Source of the DNA: Patiria miniata
Lineage: Eukaryota; Echinodermata; Asteroidea; Valvatida; Asterinidae
DNA: 64,000 nucleotides
Assembly (NCBI RefSeq): GCF_015706575.1
Contig: NW_024037074.1
Location: 17,225,334 to 17,289,333, forward strand
Direction of reading: 5' to 3'
This document shows positions 35,756 through 49,199 of this stretch, in pieces. Below the pieces are notes generated by a model. The model did no database searches. It saw only the letters and a program-made list of their open reading frames with translations, and had not been told where the DNA came from. Position 1 is the stretch's first letter, and each line of letters opens with the position of its first letter. The translations under genes and the position numbers were made by a program.

Positions 35756-38700
35756 GTTTCTTTCAAAATCGGTATTCGATAGGTAAAAAAGCACCATGGG
35801 GGGAGGGGGGCTGAGGAGGAAATCATGCTTATATTGAAATCGTGTTCAAATACTCTTGAGAACTGAAATGTTTGAACATTATGTTGTTCCGTACATTTTG
35901 TGCAGAATACTCACAATTTGTCTTGAACCGTGACAGGTCAATGCTAGCCAAACATCAATCTGTTCATCAACTAGTCTGCTGCACACTGACTTGGACTTCT
36001 CAGCTTCAATACAAAACCCATCCCGCACTCTCCCCGCCCGTTTCATAATTCATAACAGTTTTATGCAACCACCGGCCACAAATATTACAGTACCGACAAA
36101 AAAAAATCGCTGGAAAATGAGCGGTAATGATAGCCATATAGATGTATTTTGCAGAAATTCTGGAGTAGACATTTGGCGCCTGTAGTCATTAGATGTGCGG
36201 GGTGGCGGAAACGCTGTGGCTTGCCTGTCATGGAGGCGCGGCGTCAGCCAAGGTTGGGGCTAGGCTACGGCTCATATGCAATATTAATTGTCAATTCGTA
36301 TTGACGGAGCCCCCCCCCCCCACTTTATGAATCACACGATACATACATTTTGCTGGCTGATATTTGGGAATCGAAAAGCCAGTTTTTACATTTACGTTTA
36401 CTGAGGAAACAAGAAAGAATATGTATTACACTTTGTTTCGTACACTCATAACGGAAGAGGGCGCTTATTGTAACATTTTCTTACAAATGAAAATAGCACA
36501 CACGTATTCTTTGTAATGATCAAGGTAAACTGTTTACTAAATTAGCCAAGAAAACCGACATGTTTTCGGAAAACAGAGTCAGCTTCTGAAAAGAAAACTG
36601 TTTTCAGGATAAATGCACACAAGGGTGCGGGGGACGTGGTAACCAAATCTGCATTCTGTGCAAATGGTTCGCGCAGTCGAAAAGAGATGAACTTTCGTTC
36701 GCACTTAAGTTTTGACACACAAGCCACCTAAAACACTTCGCTGTTCTAAGGATTTTTTTTTTTAGAAAATGTTATACATGTGCTTCAGAACACGATGATC
36801 TCTTCAATTTTGCTCGTAACACGCTATGCTTTTGCACGCATACGATGATATTTTTATCCCGATAGAAAAATCGGCAAATTTTAATGTGCACATGCGCAGT
36901 CGCTGCAGTTGGAATACCTAACTCGCTCATTCCAGCGATCGTAACGATGAAACGAAAAAAAAACACCCATAAAAGCAGCAACGAGTGCACACTTCAACAA
37001 GGTCAAAATGGTAATGTATTCGGCGCGTGTCCGCGATTAAATGAACAGAATTAACTCCTGAACTACTTGCATTTCGCTAAAAATAATACTGACAAAAACA
37101 AAAACAGACGACTCTCAATCATAGCAATTTACAGGCAACATTTTTTGGCCGATGTTGATTTTGTTTACTCGAAGTGTTGGTGTTTTGAATGATATTTTTA
37201 GCCTGCCCTGGTTTCGATGTACCGGGGGACCAGCCCATGGCGTCTGACCGTAACTCCGAGACGAGCATCGGGGGCGAAACGGGCGACCTTCCCCCGTCAG
37301 CCTGTCACTCTCAATTAGCATCCAAGGCCGTCAAATATGAGAGATAATTTTTAAAACAGACAAGTTGCAACATATACCCCAGACTGCAAGCCGGACATTG
37401 ATGACATAAACCTAAAACCATGTCACACCGGGAACATTTGGTATTAAGTGAGCAAGCAGCTGGATTTAAGAGAGATTCTGCAAGTCAAAGTTAAAAACAA
37501 ACTCAATATTTTGCGATGACGATTTTGATCCAAGACATAAACCAAGTTTCGAGATGTGAAAACAAACGTGTGAATTGCTGTGTTTTGTTGGCCGTTGGGT
37601 CGCTATTTAGTTTATATATATTTACCAGTTATATTAATCTGGATTAATTCTCTTGCCAGAACAAGTCCCGGACGCTATCGCGTGAAAAAAAGATCTCAAG
37701 AACAATTAATTCGTCTTTAAATACTGAATTTCAATAATATTGAAGAAATGGTCACAAAGTTAACTTAAGCCTTCAATTTGCAGTGGTTTTTCCGTCTCCA
37801 AAAGCTAGCATCACTATTCGCTCACGCGAATAAAAAGCACAATTTGACAATGTTGTTTTTCGATTAATAATCATAACAACAAAATCAACAACAATAGAAG
37901 ACAACCCAGCCTTTCATCCATATCCCCCACACAGCTGTGGCCGATTTTCCGCCCAATTGAGATCAAAGGCATTTTACCGCGATGTGGGACGGGCACGGGG
38001 CCCGGTCTTTCTCAGGTCCAACCCACAACGGGTCGATGCAGAGCCGGCCCCGCGGTACCACAGTCAAAAGCGCCGCATCACACCTAATATTTTAAGAAAT
38101 GCGGTAAAAATAATATTGACATTTTTTGGGGGTCCAATATTGGATCTGCCGCCGTCCTGGATTTGACGCTACTGTGTGGACTGCAGACGTCGTTCAGACA
38201 ATAATATTTTGAAATTGTATTAAAAGAAGTTTTGCACTCTTCAGTGAGGAGAAGAAATCATGAATAATTCATATATTTTTTGTAAACGCAGCCAAACGAA
38301 AATTCAATCCCTGACTTAATCCACTTAAAAAAGGCAAGATGTTGCACCACATAATTCAGAGTTATGGTGTATGCATTGAATTTTTTGAGTGACTGCACAC
38401 GTGCGGAGAGACATTACCTCAATTTGACATAATCTTGACTGATGGCATAAATCTGCTGACGAGGCGACGGTAGAAAAGGGGCGTGTCCTACTCCCTCTCT
38501 TTTTTGTTCTGTGATGAAGGAACATACGCTTGCCGGGCAAATGAACACGACATGACTGGACAAAAGAGGGCGCTATTTTTAAAGACTGACAACCTGCTGT
38601 CCGAGTTGTGTGGAAAGATCGAATACGTTAGAAATGGCATGATTTCATGAGAAGGCCCATCAAGGGAGCCACTTTTTAAATGTTTTTCCAACTGGTTGAC

Positions 38701-39091
38701 AAAGTGACATATTTTTGTAAGGATGGTTGGGAAAAAGGAAGAAACTCGTTTCCCAATTACAGCTATTTCAATTCATTTTTCTCGTGGCGTGAGTAAATAC
38801 TAAAAAGGAAACCGCGGTTTGAAAATGAAACAAAGTTTGGCGAATTCTGCAGTTTCCTGCGAAAGATCTATTTAAAAATAAGAGCAACGGCTACCTTCAA
38901 AAGCTACCGACGAGTTAACCAATAATTGGCAGATATCGCTAATTAATTTGATTAATCCTGTCCGATGCATGGAATTATCTTGGTGTATTATCAGGCGAGT
39001 CCGCCACGGCCCAAGTCAGATCCCGTCGTATATACACGGGGCCAGAAAGCCGCCGGCCCGCTACCCGCTGGCTACGCTCAATCTTCCACGG

Positions 39092-39104
39092 TGACGTTAC
39101 GTCA
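39092..39104. promoter_or_regulatory. Paired CRE half-sites TGACGTTACGTCA
   Basis: Two inverted TGACG half-sites share a palindrome. It lies in a GC-rich block (about 38.99-39.15 kb) between the satellite array and the 3' end of the Smad gene. Confidence 0.3.
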
Positions 39105-39944
39105 TGTCAACTCCCTCCCTCTGGACATTGAGTCAACAGCGGATTAGGAAACCTTTTGTACACTGACTCCAGCGTTGTCAGTGTGTTGTATGGTGTGTGC
39201 CAAACCAACGGAATCAGTGCACGCATGGGCTGGTCGGCTCCAGTATGTCTAGAGTCCTGGGTCGACTACACGTCGCTCTAGCGCTGCCGCGTCGAGCAAA
39301 ATGCATGAATCACTGGAGCCAGTGCCCATTATTCTTCGGACCGTTTACAATGAAAGAGGCAAAAAAGAAAGAATTGTCGGTTGAAGAAGAAGGGGAAAAA
39401 ATGCCGCGGATGGTTTATGATTTGATTTCTTGGCGTTTCTTTTACGCCTTCTATTGTTTTCATTTATCACTGGGACCGAGGTAGAAGCTCCATCTCCGCC
39501 GTGGCTCGTCGGCCGAGAGGAGGGTTGAGTCGGCAGGCAATCGCTCGTCAATCTCTGCTGATGATGAATCTCCTTGCTTTTATTTTTTTGGTTAATACAA
39601 GTGTTACTGCGCCAGAACGCCAAAGCTTGACTGATCTTTTTTAATTTTGTGCACAAATTAGCCTTAGAATGATGATGAGTACACAAATCGGTGTGTCATT
39701 ACTTTTTTCCGTCGAGTAATTGAGAATTGTAGTTTCATCTCCCGGATATTATTTTTTTTCTGAAGGACGAGAGGAGACGTCCAAATGGATGACAGTCAAG
39801 TCACACAGAGCAAACCTCTTTGAAGTTCTCCTTGTGATGTGGCAAGTGAGGCTCTCGTTTAAGAACGCAGGATCTTGCCATTAATTGTGACTTTTAAAGA
39901 TTTTGTCAAGAAATTTCTCTCCAATCCTTATCTGCATGAGACTG

Positions 39945-40500
39945 CATCCATCCACTAATCACAAAATGGCGCTTGGCTGTATTATCCACACAAAACACAT
40001 CAATCCACATACTACTCAATGCTCATTTCTTCACTTGTACATCTCTGATCATACCCATCGAGTATACATTTACATCCATCCAGAAACTGCACATCAACCA
40101 TATCCACACACCTATCAATCAAGCACTCTCTGCTTACTTGTTTTAACTATCCATCTTCATATCCACCAAGTATAATCCACCAATTAGTCACAGTGTGGCC
40201 TTATCCACATAGAACACACCTGTCAACTAATAAATGCACATTGAATCAATTATCTATCTTCATATCCACCAAGTATACATCCTCCACTAGTCACAGCGGA
40301 CTATCCACATCAATCCACTTATCAACCACTACTCACTATATTTAATCATCCACTTTCACATCCACAAAGTATACAAAGATCCACTAAGCGCACACTTCAA
40401 CACATCAATCCACACACCACATGCAGGTCATCCATTTCTATCCACATCCACGCATCCACATTGAATCAATCCACTAACTACACCCTTATCCACACATGAC
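39945..40500. repeat. Degenerate ATCCAC-rich tandem repeat, period about 80-100 bp
   Basis: More than 20 ATCCAC words occur. A longer unit of the form TATCCATCTTCATATCCACC plus AAGTATA begins near 40149 and again at 40251, with looser copies near 40347 and 40428 and perhaps 40048. A 90-codon open frame across it is a by-product of the repeat. Confidence 0.75.
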
Positions 40501-40625
40501 AAGATGCCCAATAAGACATGTAGAATAGTTCTGTTACTTCCCTATCTGTGAGCCAACTTATTTCTTTCCAGGTCCTAGATGAGACCAGACGAGTCTTCGG
40601 GACCCTAGAGTAGACCAATGCCGAT

Positions 40626-40661
40626 GGTTGAATGCTGATTGGTTGAATGCTGATTGGTTGA
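40626..40661. repeat. 15-bp tandem repeat
   Basis: GGTTGAATGCTGATT occurs twice, followed by a partial third GGTTGA. It carries two ATTGG (reverse CCAAT) words. Confidence 0.85.
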
Positions 40662-41309
40662 GGTCACTGACCTCACCAAGGGGCAGCCATCTTTTTTATG
40701 TGCGTAAGTTCACATCATTAAGTCTATGGCTATGGCAAGATGCAGTGATGTAGCGTAGGCAAAGACCCAAATTGTAGCCAAACCCTCTCAAATGCCGTAC
40801 CTTTAGGCTTACGCTTCAAAATAGGGTAGTGCCTCAAAGTGGTATCCGAACCACATGGATATGGCGGACAATAACACACGCATCTATGGAAGCCACTGGC
40901 TAGCGGCTGCAGCCAATACCCATAGACTCATGTGATATTGCCTGCTATAGTCATGTGATTCCAACATAGCCTAACGTCCTCAAGCAATCACATGTGTGGA
41001 CCTTGGTCTGGTGCCCTGTCACAGCTTAAATATACAGGCCCGATAAAATTAGGTAATTTTTATCTCCGACTATGGATTATTACAGCAGTTCTTATTCAGA
41101 AGGAAAAGCCCAAAACACCTATGATTCAGACACAGCCATGGTATTGATTCGATAAGCCTTGTACCCCGAATTCAGCGCATATTTTTCACTGACAAAAATA
41201 TGAACCTGATGAATGTATGAAAAGGCACCAGACTGTTTTGTCACACTGGTTTCCAATTTTTCTTCATTATTACTCCAAAATAAAGTTGCAGAGGGAACAA
41301 ACATTTCAA

Positions 41310-41643
41310 GTGAGCATATTAAATTGTTTTATTGATAATAACCATTTGGTTCCTTGTCCGTTATGTAATGTGAATCATTTCTTGTATAAAAAAGATTAAT
41401 CTGTCTGTACATGTACAGAAACAGGGGTACGTGTTAACTAACAAGGGATTTTTTCTTGGAGAGAGATTTTTCTTCTTCCGTCTCGGTTTGTTAATAGCAA
41501 AGAGCAGAGTACAACCGCACCATAAATTACATCGTAAAAATGAGTCCATATTTACAGTATTATAATATATAATATATATAATATATAAAATATTATATTA
41601 GATCTAGAAGTGTACATAAAAGGTCTCCAGGATTCCGACAGTG
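41310..41643 (-). other. Probable 3' UTR of the Smad6/7 gene
   Basis: This non-coding stretch follows the TGA. It contains a very AT-rich segment at 41559-41599 made of repeated TATAATATA words, about 45 nt past the stop. A canonical AATAAA lies at 41333-41328 on the minus strand. The 3' end near 41310 is inferred from that signal; a longer UTR with a more distal signal is possible. Confidence 0.45.
41328..41333 (-). terminator. Candidate polyadenylation signal AATAAA
   Basis: TTTATT on the plus strand reads AATAAA on the minus strand, about 310 nt after the Smad stop codon. T/G-rich sequence (TGTTTG) follows downstream on the minus strand, as expected near a cleavage site. It is the nearest canonical signal that I noticed. 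Confidence 0.4.
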
Positions 41644-42182
41644 TCAACGCGGTCTGGTCAGGATGACTTCCAGCCAGCATGGGCACGAGGTGATGAACTG
41701 ACGAGAGTAGCGTGGCCCCCATCCTTTGATGAAGCTAATGCGTATAGAGTGGGGGTCTACGGGGCCATCCGGGGGCTCCGGTTCGCGTCGGGCGTGCTCC
41801 AACATCTGCGACTTGGCAAAGTCAAAGATCTTGATGGAGTAACCCGGCATGAGCTTGTGAACCGTCAGCGTCCGAGAAGGGGGCAGGGCGTCCAGTGTCG
41901 GGGAGTTCACGAATAAGGCAAAGTTGCTCCGGTTGTACATCCACACGCCGTCCGGCTCACGACTCATGGTCAGCCCGCAGCCGACCTTCTTTCGAGTTCT
42001 AACAACAGATTCCGACCGATCTTCTCTGTGAAGCGATCGCAGGCAGAACCCGTCTCCATGAGGTAGTTCATAGAAGATATTTACAGAATCTAGGAATACT
42101 GTGTACATGCGGCCCACCCGCGACCGATGCTCCCAATAGGCTATATGACACCAGTGAGGCTGCCCTCTACTGTCCTGAGCAT
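41644..42182 (-). CDS. SMAD6/7: Inhibitory Smad (Smad6/7), final coding exon with MH2 domain
   Basis: The exon encodes 178 residues plus the last two bases of an aspartate codon, then TGA. It reads [18 protein letters not shown], then [62 protein letters not shown] and [12 protein letters not shown], which match the MH2 domain of vertebrate Smad6 more closely than Smad7. I-Smads bind activated type I TGF-beta/BMP receptors or Smad4 and damp the signal; R-Smads end in SSxS, but this protein ends TRPR, as an I-Smad should. The exon starts in phase 1 at the D of [12 protein letters not shown], the place where human Smad6 has its last junction as I recall it (DASMSPDATKPSHWC). One oddity is GPRY in the L3-loop segment, where vertebrate I-Smads have GPCY or GQCY. 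The methionine at 42213 lies in the intron's pyrimidine tract and is not a start. Upstream exons were not found. Confidence 0.96.
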
Positions 42183-42215
42183 CTGCACAGAGGAGAAATG
42201 AAAAAAAAAACAAAC
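42183..42215 (-). other. Splice acceptor and polypyrimidine tract before the Smad MH2 exon
   Basis: On the minus strand a long T/C-rich run (reverse complement of about 42191-42215) leads into CTCCTCTGTGCAG, with the AG at 42184-42183. The exon then opens in phase 1. This agrees with the conserved last intron of Smad6-type genes and fixes the 5' edge of the exon. Confidence 0.85.
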
Positions 42216-44434
42216 AAACAAATTAATGCATGGAACAAAGTCAACCATACCCAAAACAGCAAAACAAGAACATCTTTTCATGGCTAATCATGGTTGAAAT
42301 CTTCTAACTCGAAAAGAAGTCACAGTATCCGCCAAAACTTGCCTTTTCAAAAAATATCCAATTACATTTTTCATTGATCTGATCAATTTCAGTGGTAAAG
42401 CACTGTGACATGTCTTTCTTGCGTTCTGGTACTTTACTTGTAGACAATGTTACGTTGCTTAAAATCACTATTTGCAAATAACGTGAAGTGTTTTAAACGT
42501 AAACATGTGGGTGAAATTTTGCCTTAGGCCACCCACATGGGATTTTTAAAAATAAACCAATAAATTTCAATTCATTATTAATGAGAAGAAAGGGAAAAAG
42601 GAGAGCCAGGGTGTCAGAGAAAGGAGAGTATTTAAAGATGGACTGAAATATATCTGGAATTTGGACCCCCAAAATCTAGGAAATCTTGCGATACAACAGG
42701 TTTTGTCAGAACCTAGCTGAACCTAGCAGAACTGCCATTTGCACAGGGATACAATATACTCAAATGGCTCACTAATGACATCACTATGTCTTTTCCTAAC
42801 TGTGACAGAACCTCAAAGATTCTTGACCATTCAGTTCTCTTTTCTAACTATAAATCTCCCAAGAGGTCTCCCAAAACTTGACATGGGTGACCTTCAATTT
42901 TTATAAATCCAAATCTCTTTTCCAGTTTTCTTTGACCACATGAGAGACGCAGGAATGCCACTGACCAAAACAGAAAAACAGGATCTGTCCACCTGTCCCC
43001 AATTTTTCTCAAATGAAGGGTAGAGACAGACTGCAAAGCTCTTGAATGTTAAGAAGAAAAAAAAAAACCTCTCTTTGGCCTTCTGTAAAAAATACTGCGG
43101 GAACAAAACAGGCCAGACAGCCAGCAGCCTTCAACCTTAAAAAAAGCGTGGGATGGACTGAGCGAGCAAGGAGACAGTTATGAACCAAAATGAAAAATAG
43201 TCGGCATTTCAATTCCAGGCCAGAGTTTGCTAAGGCTGAAAGGGCTATTAATCACTGCGCAGTGTTTGACTGCAAAGTGAACAAGGCAGGAATCGGGGAC
43301 TGTTCCCTGAAAAAGGAAAAAAAAATCGGCTCTGAAGCAAAAAGGGTTTGGGATGCAAGGACACCTATTTTTTTGGCTAAGTTTGATTTCTTGACTTAAA
43401 GGCGTATTATGTTCCTGGAGCTCAGGTGCATATTACACCAAGTAATGCCAATCAGTCATGTTGTGGACATTTGAGAATCATATTACATGTTTGCAATGGA
43501 CATATTGTCCTACCCCCCTTGTCATCAGTGTAGGCTATATCCTAACAATTATTTAAAAAAAATAATAGTAAATAAATAAATAAAAAGCTAGTTTCATTTG
43601 ATTCCAGATTCAGAGAGGTTTGTACAGAGATAGACAAAATAAACACCTACAACATTAACGGCTTTCACATGTACTCACTACAAATTTGATATAAAATGAC
43701 AAAATATATTTCCATGCAGAAAATGTTCTCTGTGTCTCCATATCAAGATCTTGACATGGTACCCAAAGTACATATTTAGACGACCCAGTTTCCACAGGCA
43801 TGCCTTGTCAAGTATACCATAACAAATACAACTGGCAAGTTATATACAAAAAAATTGCCTGGCATGAGGACGTAAAACAAGTAAAATCACCCTCTGTAGG
43901 GCCCCGTCCTATCTACAGATACCTACTGATCGAGAACATAAATTACTAGAATTTTTTTTTTTGCTGTACAGTCTTCTCGTTTCTACTCAATCATCGAAGC
44001 TTGTGTACATGTACATGCGCAATCTTTAGAGGGGTCTTAAATTTCCTCTTTGTGGAAATAAAAAGCGATGAAGGTGGTTTTTTCAAGCCTAATATTCATT
44101 TTCAAGTCACTGAGAATTTTTCTTATCGACTGAAAACGATACCCTTAGTGATTATTTCTCAGCTTGTTTGCCATTTCCGTTTCAGAAAAACATCAAAATA
44201 ATGTTGTTTTTTTGGATGGGATTTTCGGAAGATCAGAGGGTCGTCCTTTAGTATCGTGGCACATTTGTCATCACCGAGCTTTCGACTTGTGTTCTATGCA
44301 AAACAAGATGCTGATACATTTCGTTACGGCAAGCCTCGTCCATTTGATTAGATGCCCTACGTCTGCAGGAGTTTTCGCTCCGCATGCAGTCACTAAAGAC
44401 TTTGTGCCTCATTGCCATCAGTAGGGGCACATCT

Positions 44435-44632
44435 GGAGCCAATTTCGCCGCGCTACTAAGCGCAGAAATCCGCTTAGTGCTAAAAAAAAAGTCTGATTAG
44501 CAAATAAGGTTACCGGCTAAAAAATAGCATTCAATGTTTATCACTTGTGTGACTGGTACTCAGTGAATTTTTATCGGTTCGTAAATTTGCTCTGTAATAT
44601 TATCTGCCAAGTTGCCTCCTGATTTTGGGCCC
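44435..44632. mobile_element. GGGCCCAATTT-end MITE, degraded copy 3
   Basis: The left end GGAGCCAATTTCGCCGCGCT is followed by CTAAGCGCAGAAATCCGCTTAG and a GGTTACCGGCTAAAA segment like copy 1. The right end is TTTTGGGCCC. The right arm is heavily diverged. It lies in the probable Smad intron. Confidence 0.55.
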
Positions 44633-45341
44633 TGCACATGGTAACACCACCAGAAATCATGACCTAATTATTTTGACAATGTTCCAGAACTGACTACTTT
44701 CATACCAAAAAAAAAACAGGGGGAGGGAGGTTATGCCAACTGACTTGATTTTGAACATGCTTGAAGCACATGTATCCAACATCCAATGTGGTTTTTACCT
44801 ACACCGACACCGCCAGCCAACAAGGGTGGATGTTTATGCAATCAGATTTGCATGTGTGTCTAAACACAGGGGGGAGAAGTCAATAATGTTCCGTGGAGAG
44901 AACCCGAGACACAGAATAAAAAAAAAATGGCCGCCTTGCGCCTCTAGTCTCTCTATTGCTGCCTTCTCCCCAGGGCTGAAGCATAAAGAGGAAGTTCTCG
45001 GCAGCTGTTTTGCGGCGGGGTCTCGGGAGATCTCTGGAGCCAGAGTTAACGGCAGCGGCTTTCTGACCTCCTATGAGCTTAATATGGTCCAGTGGAGCCT
45101 GCTTGTCTACCGGCCAAGGTTAGCATGGCCGGCTATTGGCAGGATACCGGGGAGAGCGCACACACGCTGACACCGGACTGCAGGCTGGCTGTGTGTGTAC
45201 GCTAACAGCACATGGTTCAATGGTAAAGGAATTAATGAGATACTCCTAGCTGGGCTGTTTTTTTTTTTTTTGGTTGGGTGCTGTGGATGGAGCCAGGACT
45301 GAATGAGAAATGCAAACTAAGGCCAGAGGCGGCCATTTTTC

Positions 45342-45363
45342 TGTGTGTGTGTGTGTGTGTGTG
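45342..45363. repeat. (TG)n microsatellite
   Basis: About ten TG units, followed by a G7 run. Confidence 0.9.
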
Positions 45364-48300
45364 GGGGGGTGCTTTCATTGCATTGTATTCATTTATTGCC
45401 GCCGGAATTTGTAACTTGTGGGTCGGTAATCGTGACATGGTAAAGCACTCTCTGGTGAAATACTTTTCAGATTCTCATTCTGTGAAACACAACTAGACGT
45501 CTGTGAAGGGTTCAATCTTGAAAACAGTTCACATGAGAATAAAAATGTAACACATTTGTATCTATAACTACACTCAAACGGGGCAGATAGATATCCATGT
45601 AGATAAACACATGTATGCATTTTTTGGTCAAATTCACAAACCCCTCAGTAGAGGGGAAAAAAAATCTCATTCATAAATATGTAAGTAAAGAGTTTAATAC
45701 TACCAGGACGGATTTGCCTATCTAGGAAAACATCACGTTCCCTGGGTTTTATTCCCCTGTTCCCAGTGTTGACTTTATGGCTTGGCATCGGCATGTATGT
45801 TATGCATGTTCACAGGAGGATTTTGTGGTTAGCGGTGAACGGCTTTTCAGCGCTCTGAGGGAGCTGAAGAAAGAAAAAAAAGAGTTTCCCTCGGTCGGTG
45901 AAGAAAAAGTATCCGATTTACCCTTGGTCCTTCCATAGAGTCTTTCAAAGGCAGAGACCTGTGGGCCCCCAAGCCCACACAATAGGGGCCCAAAACGTAC
46001 GTGTTTTGATATGCTCGCGCTACTACGAAAACAAGCCATTGTCGGCGTTGGGGCAGGTTTTTATGCTCCGTTCAATGGTGGGGATATAACTCCAGGGTTT
46101 ATTCTCCGAGTCACAACCTCTGTGCACAATTACGCCTCGTCAAAAGATAAACTTGGGCTCTGAAGTGAAAGGGCTCAAACTCTGGCGTTTTTCTTTCTTT
46201 CTTTCTCTCTTTCTTTATTTGAGGTTGAATTTGAAAGGAAAAAGGGAAATGGTGGTTTTTGTCACTGATCAGTTTGAAATAAGCTAAATAAAAAAAAAAA
46301 AAAAGGAACCTGAGGACTTTTATGGTACCCCAGTCTCTGGACCGTGCATTCTCTTGGTAATTGGTATTTATATTCATTTCTGTGCAGGGTCTAAAAATAA
46401 CACCGAGTGGACTGAATTATATTCAGGAAACCTTAACAGGTTGACAACAAAAAATGGCTGAGAAATGAAACCTTTGGGATAACAACATGGAAGTCTGTAA
46501 AAAGAGAACACCTAACGAATAACCCCCCCCTTTCCAAGTCCAATAATAAAATAGAAAAGCAGTTACATGTAATTTATCAAAAAGTTACGATCTTGCCATT
46601 TTTTGATGTATGAACAGGGCCCTGCAAAACACCCTGATAATATGACAAAAATTCTTCATTTTTATTGAAACGTAATATCAAAGCCCAAAATATTAATAAA
46701 CTTCAGAGTGGCCTGATCTCTGCGTCTCTTGTTCCGAGCGCGATTGAAAGATTGGATCTGCAAAATAAAACAAAACTACAGGATGAAGGGGGGGGGGGGG
46801 TGCAGAGAGAAATGGTAACGGCATCGTCAGTTAATATTGATACAACACTAGCGGAGTTGCACGCTCTTCATTGGTACCTAGCGACAACCCTAGATATTAA
46901 ATCTGCGATAATAGATCAGAGTATATGCAGTCGGGGTCGGCGGTGTGTGGACTTCGATTCAGGCGGGTTTGCATTTAATGGGAAATTAATAGACTGGATA
47001 TATTTAATAATCATGAGGTGGTGGGACCATTTAGAAAGGCCATCAAAATGAAAGGGGGGGGGGGGGGAGGAGGAAATGGAGACGCGTACCGAAGGGCTAT
47101 TTAAAAGTTGTGCCTCATTCCTCAGAGTGGCGGATTGTATGAGAAAACATGAAACAAAAAAAATGTGAATTTTGTTCATGAGTTAGCACGACGATGACCT
47201 GTGACATTTTAATAAACAAAGTTTTCTTTCTTGATTTTTTTGGGTCACAATCCAATTATGCTCAATCAAGGTTTGACCAGCAATGTTTTATTACTATGAA
47301 TTTGATTTGTGACAAAGTGCTGTTTACACAGTTTGTGAATGTGTGACACTTCAGGTTATGGCTGTTTTACTTGGGAAAGTTTCGGCAATTTACAAAAGAA
47401 TTACTTCAATCACAATACTGCCAAATATTACCAAAAATTGTAATCGAAAAAATTCGAGAACCGACTGGCTAAAAAATTGTTCATGACTACACGGCATATT
47501 TAACTTGACCATTTAACCAAAACAGTAAAGATTGACGGAGACTTCAAAACAAAATTTAAACAAGCAGTGTTTAACATGCACATGCTAACCTCTTCTGTTT
47601 GATTCAAAGCTATCTAGCAACAAAAGCATGTCATATACACACACTCCGCCCAGTTTATTTTCCCGTACGCATATTCACTTGGTCCCAACGTTAGTGGGAT
47701 TCCATTTGTCTCTCGCTACGGCCGGCCGCAGAGTTCAACCGGTCACGGTTTATTAGTGGACTGAAGGTCTCCGGATTAAAGTCCGGCTGTTTGAATATTT
47801 CTGTAATTCACAGAATCTTCTGTGCGTTAACGTATCAATGAACAATTATTTCCTAAAGCAATATCAGGTTAAACAAACCACGGCCTCATAAATACTTCAC
47901 CTGCGAGTAACATGTACACTTGGGTGTTGGTTGATAGAACAGAAGATTACAATCTTTATTTCCTCAAACGATTTAATATGTACAATATGATTTCCTGACT
48001 AGCTTATTTGACTTTTACACAGTGAATTCAATGTTAAAGGTAAGGTAATATACAACATTTGCGAACATCAAAAAACGAAACTACCAAATAATTATAAAAT
48101 ATCTTACTTGACTTTTAGTAACAGTCTCAAGCATCCTGTATCATGGCACCTGGCGTGTTGTCATTTTCAAGAAAAGTGGAAATCGGCTGACCATCGTTGG
48201 AAAAAAACTTGTTTTTTTTCTTCAAATACTGCCCCCAATTTACCAAATGTAATTACTCCACATTTCGTTTGCAATCAGTTACATATCCATGAACAGGTGC

Positions 48301-49153
48301 AAACCAGCTAGACTGGTTCCCTGACCTTACAATTGCCAAATTGCCTATAAATTGCTCCGTTTCATCTGAAGTGGGGTCAGGGAGAAACAGAATACAAGAA
48401 CAGCATTTTTCCTTGGTTTTTTCAGCAATTATAAACACATAAGTTTAAAAACTTGTCAGTGTAACAATATTTGCTACAAAATACTAACCCCCAAATCCAT
48501 TCAATTCTGAAAATTACAGCAAATGTAAATGTTGTATATATTACCTTTAAATATGTTAGCTCTATGCAAAAACAATTCATGACGACACTCTTTTTTGTTT
48601 CTACATGTCCACTGGGCATCTCCAGCAGTCAGATTGACCATAGAGCAAGGAACTCTACATGTGTATATGGATTGCCTGACTAGTTGATTTTTCTTTATTT
48701 TTCTTTATTACTATGAAAAAGTTGCTGCATTAATCCTTACCATAATAAAGGTTAGTATTTTTTGCCATCTTCTTCATTTCATGATCAAAGAGTGAATACA
48801 AGAAACACATTTCCTACCACTAAAATAAATCTTTGAATGCCAGGAATATAAGCATTTACATGTCTGTTGCTAAAAGGAGATTTCATAATTTTTTTCCTTC
48901 AGTCACGAAGGCAGTGAATTGGAATTGGACAACTGACCTTCCGTTGAGGATTTATGGGTATTGACTAAGCACACGGCTTTAGAAATAACAAACAGGTCCG
49001 CCAGAGTTGAGGAATAAGATTTTTCTCAGGAAGGTCAGTTTTTAAATTCCAGACTGGAATTGGGATCATGTAGTGAATCAGAAGTCCTCGAGCCATTAAG
49101 CCAAAAATGAGCAGAGCGGAGAACCAGTCACAAGCTATATAAATCAAAGGGCA

Positions 49154-49199
49154 TTTTGGCTGGTAACCTGTTTCTGCTAAGCAAAATTTCTGTGCTTAA
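49154..49199. mobile_element. Fragment of GGGCCCAATTT-end MITE, copy 4
   Basis: It has TTTTGGCTGGTAACCTG followed by GCTAAGCAAAATTTCTGTGC, which matches the right arm of the element at 8815-9050. Neither outer end is recognisable. Confidence 0.5.

Larger units (their letters stand above)
35756..41309. other. Intergenic DNA between the satellite and the Smad 3' end
   Basis: Motif-rich blocks lie at about 36.16-36.30, 37.20-37.32, 37.93-38.06 and 38.99-39.30 kb. The rest is AT-rich unique DNA plus the ATCCAC repeat. The frames here (up to 113 codons) contain no domain that I recognise. Confidence 0.55.

Noticed and set aside
44733-45170. 145-codon plus-strand frame
   Set aside because: No family resemblance. 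I also read the minus strand here for a Smad linker exon (PVDKQAPLDHIK) and found no match.
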